Assembly: GCF_025562755.1 (NCBI RefSeq)
Contig: NZ_CP103300.1
Span: 6,078,501-6,142,500 of the forward strand
Direction of reading: 5' to 3'
Origin: Endozoicomonas euniceicola
GTDB lineage: Bacteria > Pseudomonadota > Gammaproteobacteria > Pseudomonadales > Endozoicomonadaceae
Length of the DNA stretch: 64,000 bases
The notes beneath the pieces are model-generated. The model was given only the letters and a program-made list of their open reading frames with translations. It had not been told where the DNA came from and ran no database searches. The position numbers and the translations under genes are program-made. Below, piece after piece: positions 33,061-42,945 of this stretch; the first letter of the stretch is position 1; each line of letters opens with the position of its first letter.

Positions 33061-33558
33061 TTACCATTCAAGATTGAAGTTTCGGAAATGCCCAACCAGC
33101 GCCTTAAATCGCTTCAGACAGTCTTTACCACCATCGACGGTCAGACTGGATCTGGAACCCTCCCCTTCCTGACTGACTATCTGAATCAAGCCGTCGCTCT
33201 GTGGCTGTTTTTCATGCTGGTAAGGAATAAACAGACCGTGCCAATAGGCTTCCAACTGTTTTAACCAGCTACTGTCGCTATCACCTGAGAGGATGGCTGT
33301 TAACTGTGTAAATTCAGAAGCCGCTTCGCCCTTCTCCCTGATCAGCAGCAGTGCTTCAGTTAACGACGGCGCCACATCACATGAAATTCGATAGGACTCC
33401 AGAATTTCTGCCAGCAGTGAACGCCAGGCCAGTTGCAACTGCAATAGAAACCCTTCCCTGAAAGCGGGGGCTTCCTGATGATCAGCAGACTCCCAGGCCT
33501 CCAGTTGAATACGGGCAAAGTGTAATCGTTTATTGGTGTTGGCAGACCAGTCTGACAT
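33061..33558 (-). CDS. DUF6586-type protein
   Basis: 165 residues from ATG 33558 (MSDWSANTNKRLHFARIQLE). Helical protein with LQLQLAWRSLLAEILESYRI and a C-terminal LKRFKALVGHFRNFNLEW. Genes of this kind sit between sulA and topA in Pseudomonas, the same place as here. No known function. About 50 bases after the topA terminator. Confidence 0.7.
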   Translation of the reverse strand: MSDWSANTNKRLHFARIQLEAWESADHQEAPAFREGFLLQLQLAWRSLLAEILESYRISCDVAPSLTEALLLIREKGEAASEFTQLTAILSGDSDSSWLKQLEAYWHGLFIPYQHEKQPQSDGLIQIVSQEGEGSRSSLTVDGGKDCLKRFKALVGHFRNFNLEW

Positions 33559-33606
33559 GATGAATCCCTGTTTACACAAATAATGTTATTAATGACTTCA
33601 AAAGAG

Positions 33607-33640
33607 AAAAGCCCCCGTCTTTTACGACGGAGGCTTTGCA
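33607..33640 (-). terminator. Terminator of topA
   Basis: On the reverse strand AGCCTCCGTC, loop GTAAAA, GACGGGGGCT, then TTTC; 13 bases past the topA stop. Confidence 0.85.
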
Positions 33641-33652
33641 AGATCAGGACAA

Positions 33653-36325
33653 TCAGGATTTTTTAGCAGCACGTTTTTTGGTTTGCTTCTCAACCCACTG
33701 ACCTTCTTCGAAGGTAGCGCTCCAGCCAGTGGCCTTGCCAGCGGTTTCAGACATCACATACTGTTGTTTAGTCTTGCGACTATAACGAATAACCGCCGGA
33801 TTCCCTTCCGAATCCTGACGCGGAGCATCCAGCAGATAGTGGTATTTTGGATCAATCTCTGCCTGGTGCGGTATCAACTCACTCACCAGCGGCGCACGGG
33901 TCTCGCGGTTTTTGGGAAACTGGCTGGCAGCCAGGAACAGACCTGATGCGCCATCACGCAGGATGTAGTGGTCTTCAACCTTGACACACTTCAGCTCGGG
34001 CATAGGCACCGGGTCCATCTTGGGAGGTGCCGCCTCACCACTTTTCAGCAGCTTACGGGTATTTTTGCATTCAGAGTTGGTACAGCCAAAATACTTACCA
34101 AAGCGCCCGGTCCTGAGCTGCATCTCAGAGCCACACTTATCACACTCCAGTGTCGGACCATCGTAGCCTTTTATCTTGAACTGACCTTTCTCTACCTCAT
34201 AACCGTCGCAATCCGGGTTATTACCACAAACATGCAGTTTACGCTGTTCATCAATCAGGTAGCTTTCCATCGCAGTGGAGCATTTTGGACAGCGATGCAT
34301 GGCGCGCAGGGCGTTCACTTCTGCATTTTCATCATCAGCATCCTGAACTTCTTCCCCCGGTACCAGATTGATGGTGCTTTTACAGCGTTCTTTCGGTGGC
34401 AGCGAGTAACCAGAGCAGCCAAGAAAAACGCCGGTACTTGCGGTACGAATCATCATATCGCGACCACACTCAGGGCAGGCAATATCCGTTGGAGACGGAT
34501 CATTGCTGCGCATACCACCCGCTTCCATTTCAGCATGTTCAAGCTTCTGGCTGAATCCTGCATAGAACTCATTCAGCAACCCTTTCCAGTCTTTACCCCC
34601 TTCCGCAACCACGTCAAGATCGGTCTCCATATGGGCGGTAAAGTTGTAATCCATCAGCTCGGTAAAACTCTCAACCAGGCGATCGGTAACAATATCACCC
34701 ATTTTTTCCGCATAGAAACGGCGATTCTTCAGGGAGACATAACCCCGGTCCTGAATCGTGGAAATAATGGACGCATAAGTGGATGGCCGACCTATTCCCT
34801 GCTTTTCCAGCTCTTTAACCAGTGCGGCTTCACTGAACCGTGCCGGGGGCCGGGTAAACAGCTGCCTTGGATCAAGGGTTTCCAGTGTCAGGGCCGCACC
34901 TTTCTCCAGCCCGGGCAGGATAAGGTCATCGCCTTTTTTGGAAATAGCCTTCATCACTCGGGTATAACCATCAAACTTCAGGGTACGGCCTTTAGCCCGC
35001 AACTCGACTCCCTCTGTCAGAATGGTCAGCGTAGTACTCAGGTATTCAGCGGGTACCATCTGACAGGCCAGGAACTGACGCCAGATCAGGTCGTACAGTC
35101 GCTCAGCATCTTTTTCCAGCCCTGACAGAGTGCCAGGTTCTGCTTTGACATTGGACGGACGGATCGCTTCGTGAGCTTCCTGAGCCCCATCCTTGCTGGA
35201 ATAGATAGTGGGAGAATCCGGCAGGTAACGGTCACCGTGACTGGACAGAATAAAGTCTCTGGCACTCTCCACGGCTTCCTTACTCAGGTTGGTGGAGTCA
35301 GTACGCATATAGGTAATGTGACCCGCTTCATACAGTCGCTGTGCCAGTGTCATGGTTTTCTTAACACTGAATCCCAGACGGGTACTCGCTGCCTGTTGCA
35401 GAGTTGAGGTGATAAACGGGGCAGAAGGTTTGCTGCGTGTAGGTTTGTCCTCCCGTTCAGTCAGCTGGTAACTGGCATTCTGTAAACGTGCCAGTACCTT
35501 ATCGGTTTCTGCTTTGCTTTGCGGACGGAAGGACTTGCCATTGTCTTTCACTACCTGAAAACGGATAGTGTCATGGATCGCGTCATGGATAGCGTCCTCT
35601 CCCGTGGTTTTCAGATCAGAAAAAACTTCCCAGTACTCTTCCGGGACAAAGCTGCGCACTTCACGTTCACGCTCAACAATCAATCGCACTGCTACGGACT
35701 GAACCCTGCCAGCGGACAGTCCACGGGCAATTTTCGCCCATAACAGCGGAGACACCATGTAACCCACAACACGATCCAGAAAACGACGTGCCTGCTGGGC
35801 ATTCACACGATCCGTGTTCAAAGCTCCAGGCGCCTGAAAAGCTTCCTGAATAGCATTTTTGGTAATCTCGTTGAAGACTACCCGACGGTAACGACTGTTG
35901 TCACCACCAATAGCTTCCTGCAGGTGCCAGGCAATGGCTTCCCCTTCCCTGTCCAAATCGGTTGCGAGATAGATGGTGTCTGCATTTTCAGCCAGACGAC
36001 GCAATTCATCAACCACCTTCTCTTTGCCCGGGAGGATTTCATAACGGGCCTCCCAGCCATTTTCCGGGTCGATCCCCATACGTTCAATCAGCTGCTCTCT
36101 GGCTTTGCGCTTCTTGTGAAGCACTTTCTGCTCGGGAGACAACTTGCGGGTTTCTGCTGCTGCCCTGGCTCTGGCTTTCGGGTCAACAGGCTTTTTGGTA
36201 CCACCAGCCGTGGGCAGGTCGCGGATATGACCTACAGACGACTTCACGACAAAGTCTTTGCCCAGGTATTTATTGATGGTCTTCGCCTTGGCTGGCGATT
36301 CGACGATAACTAGAGATTTACCCAT
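33653..36325 (-). CDS. topA: DNA topoisomerase I
   Basis: 890 residues. TOPRIM start KSLVIVESPAKAKTINKYLG, TDLDREGEAIAWHLQEAI; active-site Tyr in GHITYMRTDSTNLSKEA; QQARRFLDRVVGY, RPPARFSEAALVKELEKQGI. Three C-terminal four-Cys zinc domains (CPECGRDMMIR, CPKCSTAMESY, CDKCGSEMQLR..CTNSEC) are followed by a basic tail. Relaxes negative supercoils. Single gene with its own terminator. Confidence 0.98.
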   Translation of the reverse strand: MGKSLVIVESPAKAKTINKYLGKDFVVKSSVGHIRDLPTAGGTKKPVDPKARARAAAETRKLSPEQKVLHKKRKAREQLIERMGIDPENGWEARYEILPGKEKVVDELRRLAENADTIYLATDLDREGEAIAWHLQEAIGGDNSRYRRVVFNEITKNAIQEAFQAPGALNTDRVNAQQARRFLDRVVGYMVSPLLWAKIARGLSAGRVQSVAVRLIVEREREVRSFVPEEYWEVFSDLKTTGEDAIHDAIHDTIRFQVVKDNGKSFRPQSKAETDKVLARLQNASYQLTEREDKPTRSKPSAPFITSTLQQAASTRLGFSVKKTMTLAQRLYEAGHITYMRTDSTNLSKEAVESARDFILSSHGDRYLPDSPTIYSSKDGAQEAHEAIRPSNVKAEPGTLSGLEKDAERLYDLIWRQFLACQMVPAEYLSTTLTILTEGVELRAKGRTLKFDGYTRVMKAISKKGDDLILPGLEKGAALTLETLDPRQLFTRPPARFSEAALVKELEKQGIGRPSTYASIISTIQDRGYVSLKNRRFYAEKMGDIVTDRLVESFTELMDYNFTAHMETDLDVVAEGGKDWKGLLNEFYAGFSQKLEHAEMEAGGMRSNDPSPTDIACPECGRDMMIRTASTGVFLGCSGYSLPPKERCKSTINLVPGEEVQDADDENAEVNALRAMHRCPKCSTAMESYLIDEQRKLHVCGNNPDCDGYEVEKGQFKIKGYDGPTLECDKCGSEMQLRTGRFGKYFGCTNSECKNTRKLLKSGEAAPPKMDPVPMPELKCVKVEDHYILRDGASGLFLAASQFPKNRETRAPLVSELIPHQAEIDPKYHYLLDAPRQDSEGNPAVIRYSRKTKQQYVMSETAGKATGWSATFEEGQWVEKQTKKRAAKKS

Positions 36326-36982
36326 GCTACCTTACACATCCTGTTATCTGCTCCATTGTTTCAGCTGTCTGACAGCGGTGTAGACTTGCAAAGCACACTG
36401 GTAACGCATTTGATGACTCCACAGACCACCGCCAATTTCACGTTTCAACGCAGACTCATGCTGAAACAAGAAAGGCCGGGAATTAAAAATTGTTTCAATA
36501 TATAAGGTCAAGGAAATAATCGGTCAAGGGAAACCATACCTTGAGCGCTAATTTTTTTTCCAGACCTATCGGTTCCAACTTGTACGTATCCGACTGATTT
36601 TGCTAAAAAAAACAAGTATTCAGCGTTTTTTAATACAGTTATGGCTTTTAAGTTGGCACATCATACTGCCAAAAGCGTTTTTCTGACGACCTGAGCAACT
36701 CAATAAGAAAAGGCTGACCAGGTATTCTTTTTTACTCTGTATCAATCCACAGTAAAATTGCAACCCTCTGCTCAAACCTCACCAGCGATTAAACGAATGC
36801 CTGCCCTTTTACTGTGCCTGAATAGCAGGCTCTGAACTCAGCTAAAGCTTTTGGTGAGATGGGAATAGGAAATGACGGGAAGATATGAGCGAACAATAAA
36901 TTAGACCTGATCCAACAAAGAGTCTCCCATGGCACTCAGAGACCCCTTATTGTGACTGGTTTTTCAATCAATTAGCGACACT
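36326..36982. other. 657-base intergenic region between topA and the symporter gene
   Basis: AT-rich, with many stops in all frames and no family resemblance. GTCTC…GAGAC followed by TCTTTG at about 36915-36950 (reverse sense) may end the symporter transcript. The topA promoter must lie at the left end. Nothing else is seen. Confidence 0.5.
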
Positions 36983-38434
36983 CTACGCGACCTTCTCCGA
37001 TAAATCCAACTGGGCTTTACGGGTGAAAACGAACTCGGCTTTTTTTCTGAACAAGGCTCTGTTCAGGAACAGCGCAACCCCTACACAGCTGAGCAATGTG
37101 ATAAACATCATGTGGATATAGTGGAACGGAGCCCAGCCAAAGGTGAAGTAAGCATAGAGCGATGTACCAAACACCACGCTCAACATAACTGCGCGTGCAT
37201 CCACATTTCGGAACAGCAAGCCTGTAATGAAGGCTGACAGGATGGGCATGCTTAACAGGCCGTTAAGCTGCTGAAGCAGGTTGATAATACTGTCTGTACC
37301 ACTGTATACGGGAACCAGAGCCAGAGCGACCACCACAAAGGCAATAGACACGGTGGTACTCAACTTTTTCATATCGGGCTTGCTGTTGAAGTATTTCTCA
37401 TGGATATCACAGACATAAAGCGCCGCTGAAGAGTTCAGGACCGAGTTAAAGCTGGTAAGAACGGCTGCCGCCATCACAGCCGCAAAAGCACCTGACAGCC
37501 AGGTTGGCATCAGCTCACCCACCAGATGACCATAGGTCGCATCACCCATTTTTCCATAGAGTTTATAGGCACAGATACCTGGGATAACGACCATGGCTGG
37601 CACGATACAGAAGCGAATCAGCGCAGCACTCAACACCCCTTTCTGGGCTTCTTTAACATTGGGGGCAGCCATGGCACGCTGGGTGATCGTCTGGTTGGTG
37701 CTCCAGTAAAAAATCTGGATAAACAGCATTCCGGTGAAAAGGGTATGCCATGGAATCGGGGAGTTATCATCACCGATCAGGGTCAGACGCTCAGCAGGAA
37801 TACCGGTGAAATCGAAGTTAATCGCAGACAGAGCCAGAAAGACCACCAGAAGCCCCATCACCAGCAGGCCAACACCGCTATAGGTGTCAGAAACTGCGAC
37901 GGCGCGCAAACCACCAAAAATGGCGTAAGCCGAGCCCGCCACCGCAAAGATAACAGACAGTTGCATGATGCTCAGATCGACTTTAAACATGCTCTGCATA
38001 AACAGCGAGCCGCCATAGAGCATAGTAGGCAAGTAGATAAAGACATTGCCGAGCAGAAACAAGGTTCCTACTGTTGCCCGGATATGGTGGTTATTGTACC
38101 GCTTCTCCAGCAGCTCCGTTGTTGTGGTGCAGTTGTATTTGTAATAAATCGGTACAAACACCTTGGCCAGAATAATCAGGCCCACCACGGCGGCCAGCTC
38201 CCACAGAGCCAGCAGAGCCATCTGGTTACCGTTCATGCCAACCAGCTGGTCTGTACTCAGGTTTGTCAATGTTATTGAGCCTGCAATAAACACCCAGGAC
38301 AGCCCACCGTTGGCGAGAAAATAGTCCCGGCTCGTCTCTCCTCTGGAGGGTGCCTGGGCGCATTTACGCCAGGTTAAAAATGCCACCAGTAATGTTAAAA
38401 ACAGGAATACTCCTATTTGAATCACGCTTTCCAT
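36983..38434 (-). CDS. Sodium:solute symporter (SSS/SLC5), probably galactoside or galactose
   Basis: 483 residues with about 13 hydrophobic helices. FIAGSITLTNLSTDQLVGMN in the first repeat and FAAVMAAAVLTSFNSVLNSS (sodium-site Ser residues) match the vSGLT/SglT branch. Couples sugar uptake to sodium. Downstream of the alpha-galactosidase on the same strand and near a LacI regulator, so its cargo is probably galactose or an alpha-galactoside. Confidence 0.92.
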   Translation of the reverse strand: MESVIQIGVFLFLTLLVAFLTWRKCAQAPSRGETSRDYFLANGGLSWVFIAGSITLTNLSTDQLVGMNGNQMALLALWELAAVVGLIILAKVFVPIYYKYNCTTTTELLEKRYNNHHIRATVGTLFLLGNVFIYLPTMLYGGSLFMQSMFKVDLSIMQLSVIFAVAGSAYAIFGGLRAVAVSDTYSGVGLLVMGLLVVFLALSAINFDFTGIPAERLTLIGDDNSPIPWHTLFTGMLFIQIFYWSTNQTITQRAMAAPNVKEAQKGVLSAALIRFCIVPAMVVIPGICAYKLYGKMGDATYGHLVGELMPTWLSGAFAAVMAAAVLTSFNSVLNSSAALYVCDIHEKYFNSKPDMKKLSTTVSIAFVVVALALVPVYSGTDSIINLLQQLNGLLSMPILSAFITGLLFRNVDARAVMLSVVFGTSLYAYFTFGWAPFHYIHMMFITLLSCVGVALFLNRALFRKKAEFVFTRKAQLDLSEKVA

Positions 38435-38535
38435 ATATTTCCTCTCTACCTCTGGTTATGGCCTGAAAAGAATTTTTTTATCTAAATCAGGCACATTATT
38501 CGGGACAGCCTGCTTAAAAGGCATCAATTAAACAT

Positions 38536-40650
38536 TCAGCAAGCCTCAAGGTGAATCAACATCATCGACTCAGGGTCGAGCAATGGCATAGACAAGCCCA
38601 GGTTCATCAATTCATCCCCGGATAACTTGATCCCGGATTCGACCCCGGATTCCACCCACTCAGGCCGTCTCTTCATTAACTGAAAACTGCCAGTCGCCAT
38701 ATCGACGACAGAGACACGGTATTGGCGTGAAATCTCAAGGTTTTTGAAGCGCAGGGGCTCTGGCAGGGTATAGTGGCTCATGCCTGACTGGCAGACGGCG
38801 AGTAACTGTTCATCGGCACTCGCAACACCGTATAGGAAGCGGTTGGGATCAATACAGTCGAGTCGGAAGCTGGTACCAGAATGAATTAAGGTTCGGTATT
38901 TTTTATGCAGAGCGATGTAGTAAGCCATACTCCGCTTTTGTTCTTCTGATTCCTGTACAGGATCAAGCTCCACCCCCATATGACCGAAAAGAGCGGTAAG
39001 CCCCCGTATGTTCACAGGATGGCATCGCTTGGTGCTGTGGCTCTCTTCCGGACCGATATGAGCACCCACCACTTCTGGCGGGAAGAAGTAGCCAATGCCT
39101 CTTTGTATCCTTTGCCGCTCCAGAGCATCATTACAGTCAGAAGCCCAGAAGCGGTGAGTACGCTTGAGAATTTCGTAGTCAATCCGACCACCACCGGACG
39201 CACAGGATTCAATTTCAACCAGGGGATGTTTGCTACGCAGGGTATCGATTAATCGATAGAGTGCCAGTGTCTGATGATGAACTGCCGGACTGCCGTTGTG
39301 GCCCGGCTGAACCAGCTCACGATTCATATCCCACTTAAGGTAACGAATGTTGTAGCGGGTCAGCAAAGCGTCCAGTCGTTCCAACAGGTAAGCGAAGCAT
39401 GCTGGATTTTGCAGGTCGAGTACATATTGCCACCGTCCTGTTGGCTGTTCATAACCATCAAGCTGCAGCAGCCATTCCGGATGATCCTGGTAAAGGCGGG
39501 AATCCTTATTGATCATCTCAGGCTCAACCCATAAGCCAAACTCCATACCCAGCTCATTCACTTTACTGATAACAGGCTCCAGGCCTTCAGGGTACTTCTC
39601 CTCATCCAGGTACCAGTCGCCCAAAGCCGCACGCTCATGGTTGCGCCCCACAAACCAGCCATCGTCAACAATGAATCGCTCGACGCCAATATCAGCGGCT
39701 CCTTCAGCCATCTTCATGATGTAGGAAGGTTCGTGGTTAAAGTAGATACCCTCCCATGTATTCAGATGAACAGGCCGAGGGTTACTGGTGGGGAAACTGA
39801 CTATATTTTCGCGAACATAAGAATGAAAACGAGAACTCAGGCCATTCAGCCCTTCCCTGCTGTAAGTGCTATAAAGCGATGGTGTCGTATAACTCTCACC
39901 CTCACCAAGAATAATTTCTCCGGGAAGCAACAGTTCACCTGCCTGCATAAAACGACGACCATCGCTTTTGGCGTCTACCCTCATCTGGTGATTGCCGCTC
40001 CAGCCCAGATGAAAACCCCAGACCTCACCACTTTCTTCGCTGAAGCCTTTGCGCCCAACCATGATTCCCGGAAAATTCTCGTGGGAAGTTCGACCCCGGC
40101 GATTCTCCTGCATGAAAGAGCCATGAAGCAGGTCTTTACGTTCTGTATGAAACTCCCGAATCCAGCTGCCATAAAAGTGCATTAGCTCTGTGGCAAAGCC
40201 AGGTAGCGGTAAGGTGTTACTGAGCCTATTGAGGGTGTAAGGCGCTGTTTTTAAATTGGTGATTGTCATGCGGGTTTGCAACACATCACTACGGCTGCAC
40301 AACGCCAGTTCAATCACCAGTTGCAGGCCAGCCGTCGTATCACTGACCGTAAAAGTGGCACTACTGCCTGATACCTGCTCATGATCCAGCTTAAAAACGG
40401 GTGACCAGTCTTTACCATCACGCTGCCCCTCGATCCCCGGTGCGCTGAACAACCCCCGACCGGACTCGGGACAAAGGGTCAGTGGAATATCAACATCAAG
40501 TCGCGCCTGGGAAACGGCACGTTGAGTACCGTTCAGTACATTATCACTCAGATGCCGGACTTTATTCCCCCAGTGAATGATTTCAGGCATATCACCAGCC
40601 TGAATAATCAGACTCGTAGTCCTGCCCGTTAAATGAACAATCTTTGACAC
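38536..40650 (-). CDS. GH36 alpha-galactosidase
   Basis: About 704 residues. GTG 40650 (VSKIVHLTGRTTSLI) is preferred because a LacI operator covers the ATG at 40677. GH36 core: FIVDDGWFVGRNHERAALGD, GMEFGLWVEPEMINKDSRLY, nucleophile Asp in IRYLKWDMNRELVQPGH, acid/base Asp in FWASDCNDALERQRIQRG, and VEIESCASGGGRIDYEIL. Hydrolyses melibiose/raffinose-type alpha-galactosides; no signal peptide, so cytosolic, acting after uptake by the symporter. Divergent from lacI. Confidence 0.95.
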   Translation of the reverse strand: MSKIVHLTGRTTSLIIQAGDMPEIIHWGNKVRHLSDNVLNGTQRAVSQARLDVDIPLTLCPESGRGLFSAPGIEGQRDGKDWSPVFKLDHEQVSGSSATFTVSDTTAGLQLVIELALCSRSDVLQTRMTITNLKTAPYTLNRLSNTLPLPGFATELMHFYGSWIREFHTERKDLLHGSFMQENRRGRTSHENFPGIMVGRKGFSEESGEVWGFHLGWSGNHQMRVDAKSDGRRFMQAGELLLPGEIILGEGESYTTPSLYSTYSREGLNGLSSRFHSYVRENIVSFPTSNPRPVHLNTWEGIYFNHEPSYIMKMAEGAADIGVERFIVDDGWFVGRNHERAALGDWYLDEEKYPEGLEPVISKVNELGMEFGLWVEPEMINKDSRLYQDHPEWLLQLDGYEQPTGRWQYVLDLQNPACFAYLLERLDALLTRYNIRYLKWDMNRELVQPGHNGSPAVHHQTLALYRLIDTLRSKHPLVEIESCASGGGRIDYEILKRTHRFWASDCNDALERQRIQRGIGYFFPPEVVGAHIGPEESHSTKRCHPVNIRGLTALFGHMGVELDPVQESEEQKRSMAYYIALHKKYRTLIHSGTSFRLDCIDPNRFLYGVASADEQLLAVCQSGMSHYTLPEPLRFKNLEISRQYRVSVVDMATGSFQLMKRRPEWVESGVESGIKLSGDELMNLGLSMPLLDPESMMLIHLEAC

Positions 40651-40661
40651 ACCCAACCACC

Positions 40662-40677
40662 ATGTTTGCGAAAACAT
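40662..40677. promoter_or_regulatory. LacI-type operator O1
   Basis: ATGTTTGCGAAAACAT, a near-perfect palindrome with a central CG typical of LacI/GalR operators. It covers the most upstream ATG of the galactosidase frame. Confidence 0.8.
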
Positions 40678-40737
40678 TACATGACGCAAACAATAACAAC
40701 TTCAGATCAACAAATACTGACACTTGTCAACATTTGT

Positions 40738-40753
40738 ATGTTTTCGCAAACAT
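40738..40753. promoter_or_regulatory. LacI-type operator O2
   Basis: ATGTTTTCGCAAACAT, the exact reverse complement of O1, 76 bases away (about seven helical turns), suiting loop formation. It lies between the divergent galactosidase and lacI genes, 67 bases before the lacI ATG. Confidence 0.8.
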
Positions 40754-40820
40754 TTTTTATTGGCTGTCTCTGCTCTACTGATAAAATGCCAGCCATTTAA
40801 TACTCGTCATTAGTCATATC

Positions 40821-41852
40821 ATGAAAGTTACATTCAAGGATGTTGCTCGTCTGGCCGGGGTTTCAACCCAAACTGTTTCACGCGTCACCCACAACGCCCG
40901 GAACGTTTCAGAAAAAACCCGCCAGCGTGTTCAGGATGCAATACGACAGTTGGGTTATATTCCCAGTAAAAGTGCCCAGCTGCTGGGTCGAAATCAGTCC
41001 AGAACCATTGGCCTGGTCACTCTTGATCTGATTCATTACGGTGCAGCTATGCAGGCTGCCGGCATTCGTCGTGCAGCCAGAGAAAAGGGGTATGGGTTGC
41101 TATTAGGTGTGGCTGAGGAAACGACCGTGGAATCAATCCATGAGGCTCTGAAGGATTTGATGGCACAGCAGATAGACGCCGTCATTATCAATATTGCAAT
41201 AACCAGCGAGCACGCCGTTAGCCTGACTCAGCAATACCCAGACCTGCCCATTGTTTTTTCTGATACCGAACCGGCCCCTGAACTGGTCACCGTTATGTCA
41301 GACCATTGCCGGGGAGCCGCAATGGCCGCACAGCATTTGCTCGCAAACAGCAGGCGTCGGATATTTTTTGTCCACGGCCCTCTTGACTCCGCCGCCGCGA
41401 GGCTTCGGCGCGAAGGCTGGTTACAAGCCCTGGCCAGAGAGGGGCTAAAGCCTGTCGGAGAATGTGTGGCAAACTGGTCAGGAGGTCAGGCTTTCCGCTT
41501 AACCAGTCAGATGCTTCAAAAGCGTGATGATGGAACGGTTGAGGTTGATGGAATTCTCTGTGCCAGCGACCAGATGGCATTAGGTGTGCTAAAAGCCCTG
41601 AATACAAATAACGTTAACATACCCGGTGAAATCGCCGTCTCCGGCTTTGATGACACACCGGACAGTGCTTTGTACCAACCCGCCCTGACCACCATCAGGC
41701 AGGATTTTTTCAGGCTGGGTAAGTTAATAGTCGAAAGTTTGCTGGCTCTCCTGAACGAACAGTCCAACGGAAACACTCCGGAACTAATAACCAGAATGGC
41801 GTTAACAAAAAATGTAGAAGTCAGCCTCGTGGTGCGGGAAAGCACAGAGTAG
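40821..41852 (+). CDS. LacI-family repressor of the alpha-galactoside genes
   Basis: 343 residues. Helix-turn-helix FKDVARLAGVSTQTVSRVTH, hinge Lys-Ser-Ala-Gln-Leu-Leu, then a periplasmic-binding-like sensor (TIGLVTLDLIHYGAAMQAAG, GILCASDQMALGVLKAL, GFDDTPDSALYQPALTTIRQ). Most likely binds O1/O2 and responds to an alpha-galactoside or galactose. Its last 25 codons recur as a fragment at 42667. Confidence 0.93.
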   Translation: MKVTFKDVARLAGVSTQTVSRVTHNARNVSEKTRQRVQDAIRQLGYIPSKSAQLLGRNQSRTIGLVTLDLIHYGAAMQAAGIRRAAREKGYGLLLGVAEETTVESIHEALKDLMAQQIDAVIINIAITSEHAVSLTQQYPDLPIVFSDTEPAPELVTVMSDHCRGAAMAAQHLLANSRRRIFFVHGPLDSAAARLRREGWLQALAREGLKPVGECVANWSGGQAFRLTSQMLQKRDDGTVEVDGILCASDQMALGVLKALNTNNVNIPGEIAVSGFDDTPDSALYQPALTTIRQDFFRLGKLIVESLLALLNEQSNGNTPELITRMALTKNVEVSLVVRESTE

Positions 41853-41903
41853 CCTCATCGACCTTCTTACTGCGAAGTTGACTTACATTTAATGGAGTCA
41901 CCA

Positions 41904-42464
41904 TCAAGGTATCCTTCTGGCGCTGGCCTCTCTTGCCTGATTCAGCCTCTGTGCTATCTGGGTACTTGTTATATACCTGCCGCCTGATGATTCGCAGCAA
42001 TAAAACAGACTATTGCCCCGGGTCTTGTCGGAAACATGCTGAATCAGTTCAAGCGCTTTTTCAGGATTGGCTTTTGTGTCTTCACCCCGAAGGTAAATAC
42101 CCGACAATTGAAACTTTGCTATCAGTGCATCACCGGTTTGATTGAAATAGCCTGGCTTGCCAGCTGCGCCAGCCAGTTTACCATTAGCCCAGTCGTCGTC
42201 TGCTTCCTGAGAAGCCGCTAACTGATACCATCTTATTGCGGCAGGAATATCTTTTTTTACGCCTGAGCCTAATTCATAGGCAACCCCCATGCGTAATTGC
42301 GCCCAGGGTTCTCCTCTTTCCGCTGCAGGCTTCAATATTTCAAATACTTTTGCATACTCATATCTTTCCCAGGCAATATCAACCGTCCTCTCGCCCGGGT
42401 TTGGGTTGGGACCTGCACAGGCAGCCAGTAGAAACAGTGAAAGAAGAATGTATGTTTTTTTCAT
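41904..42464 (-). CDS. Sel1-repeat lipoprotein
   Basis: 186 residues. Signal peptide with lipobox LLAAC (Cys16). Sel1-like repeats follow: PAAERGEPWAQLRMGVAYEL, DIPAAIRWYQLAASQEADDD and QLSGIYLRGEDTKANPEKAL. Attached to the inner or outer membrane; such repeats bind partner proteins. A CC pair lies near the end. It sits between lacI and a duplicated lacI tail, so it may have arrived with that rearrangement. Confidence 0.85.
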   Translation of the reverse strand: MKKTYILLSLFLLAACAGPNPNPGERTVDIAWERYEYAKVFEILKPAAERGEPWAQLRMGVAYELGSGVKKDIPAAIRWYQLAASQEADDDWANGKLAGAAGKPGYFNQTGDALIAKFQLSGIYLRGEDTKANPEKALELIQHVSDKTRGNSLFYCCESSGGRYITSTQIAQRLNQAREASARRIP

Positions 42465-42666
42465 GTTTTTTCCTTAGAGTTTGTGGCCATCGCCATTGGT
42501 TCAGAACTGAAATTCCCGTCCTTAACAAGGCGAACTGCCATTGCCAGCCGACGGATTCGTTCAGAGTCAGTTGAGACGCTTTAGATTTGCGATAAGAGAA
42601 ATAGTTCCGGCTTTCAGCAAAGTGGTACATTTTATCTGATCGATTTGTTCAGGAACCCCGTCCTGC

Positions 42667-42740
42667 AATTGCAGAATGGCATTAACACAAAATGTAGAGG
42701 TCAGCCTCCTGGTTCGGGCAAGCACAGAGCAGCCTGATTA
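42667..42740 (+). pseudogene. Duplicated 3' end of the lacI gene
   Basis: About 74 bases are roughly 85 per cent identical to 41802-41870: it would read RMALTQNVEVSLLVRASTEQ, matching RMALTKNVEVSLVVRESTE. Only the tail exists. It marks an old duplication or replacement around the Sel1 gene. The rest of 42465-42945 is AT-rich leader sequence with no other gene. Confidence 0.8.
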
Positions 42741-42945
42741 ACTTGTTTTGTTCGAAGTTCGTTTTATTTTTAATTTAAGAAACCAATATGATTGGATAAA
42801 TATATGCACCCAAAACATCATGCTCCAGTGAAATAGTCCTTCCATTAAATAAAACAGTCTGGGGAACTTTCAGGGTTGGTAACAATCTTTGCTTAATAAC
42901 ATCTTTAAACACGGTTGTATGGGTAAGCGATCCATCTCAGGGAAA

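Noticed and set aside
33968..35125. 385-codon open frame antisense to topA
   Set aside because: It lies wholly inside topA, which has full family motifs; the antisense translation has no family resemblance and arises from topA codon usage.
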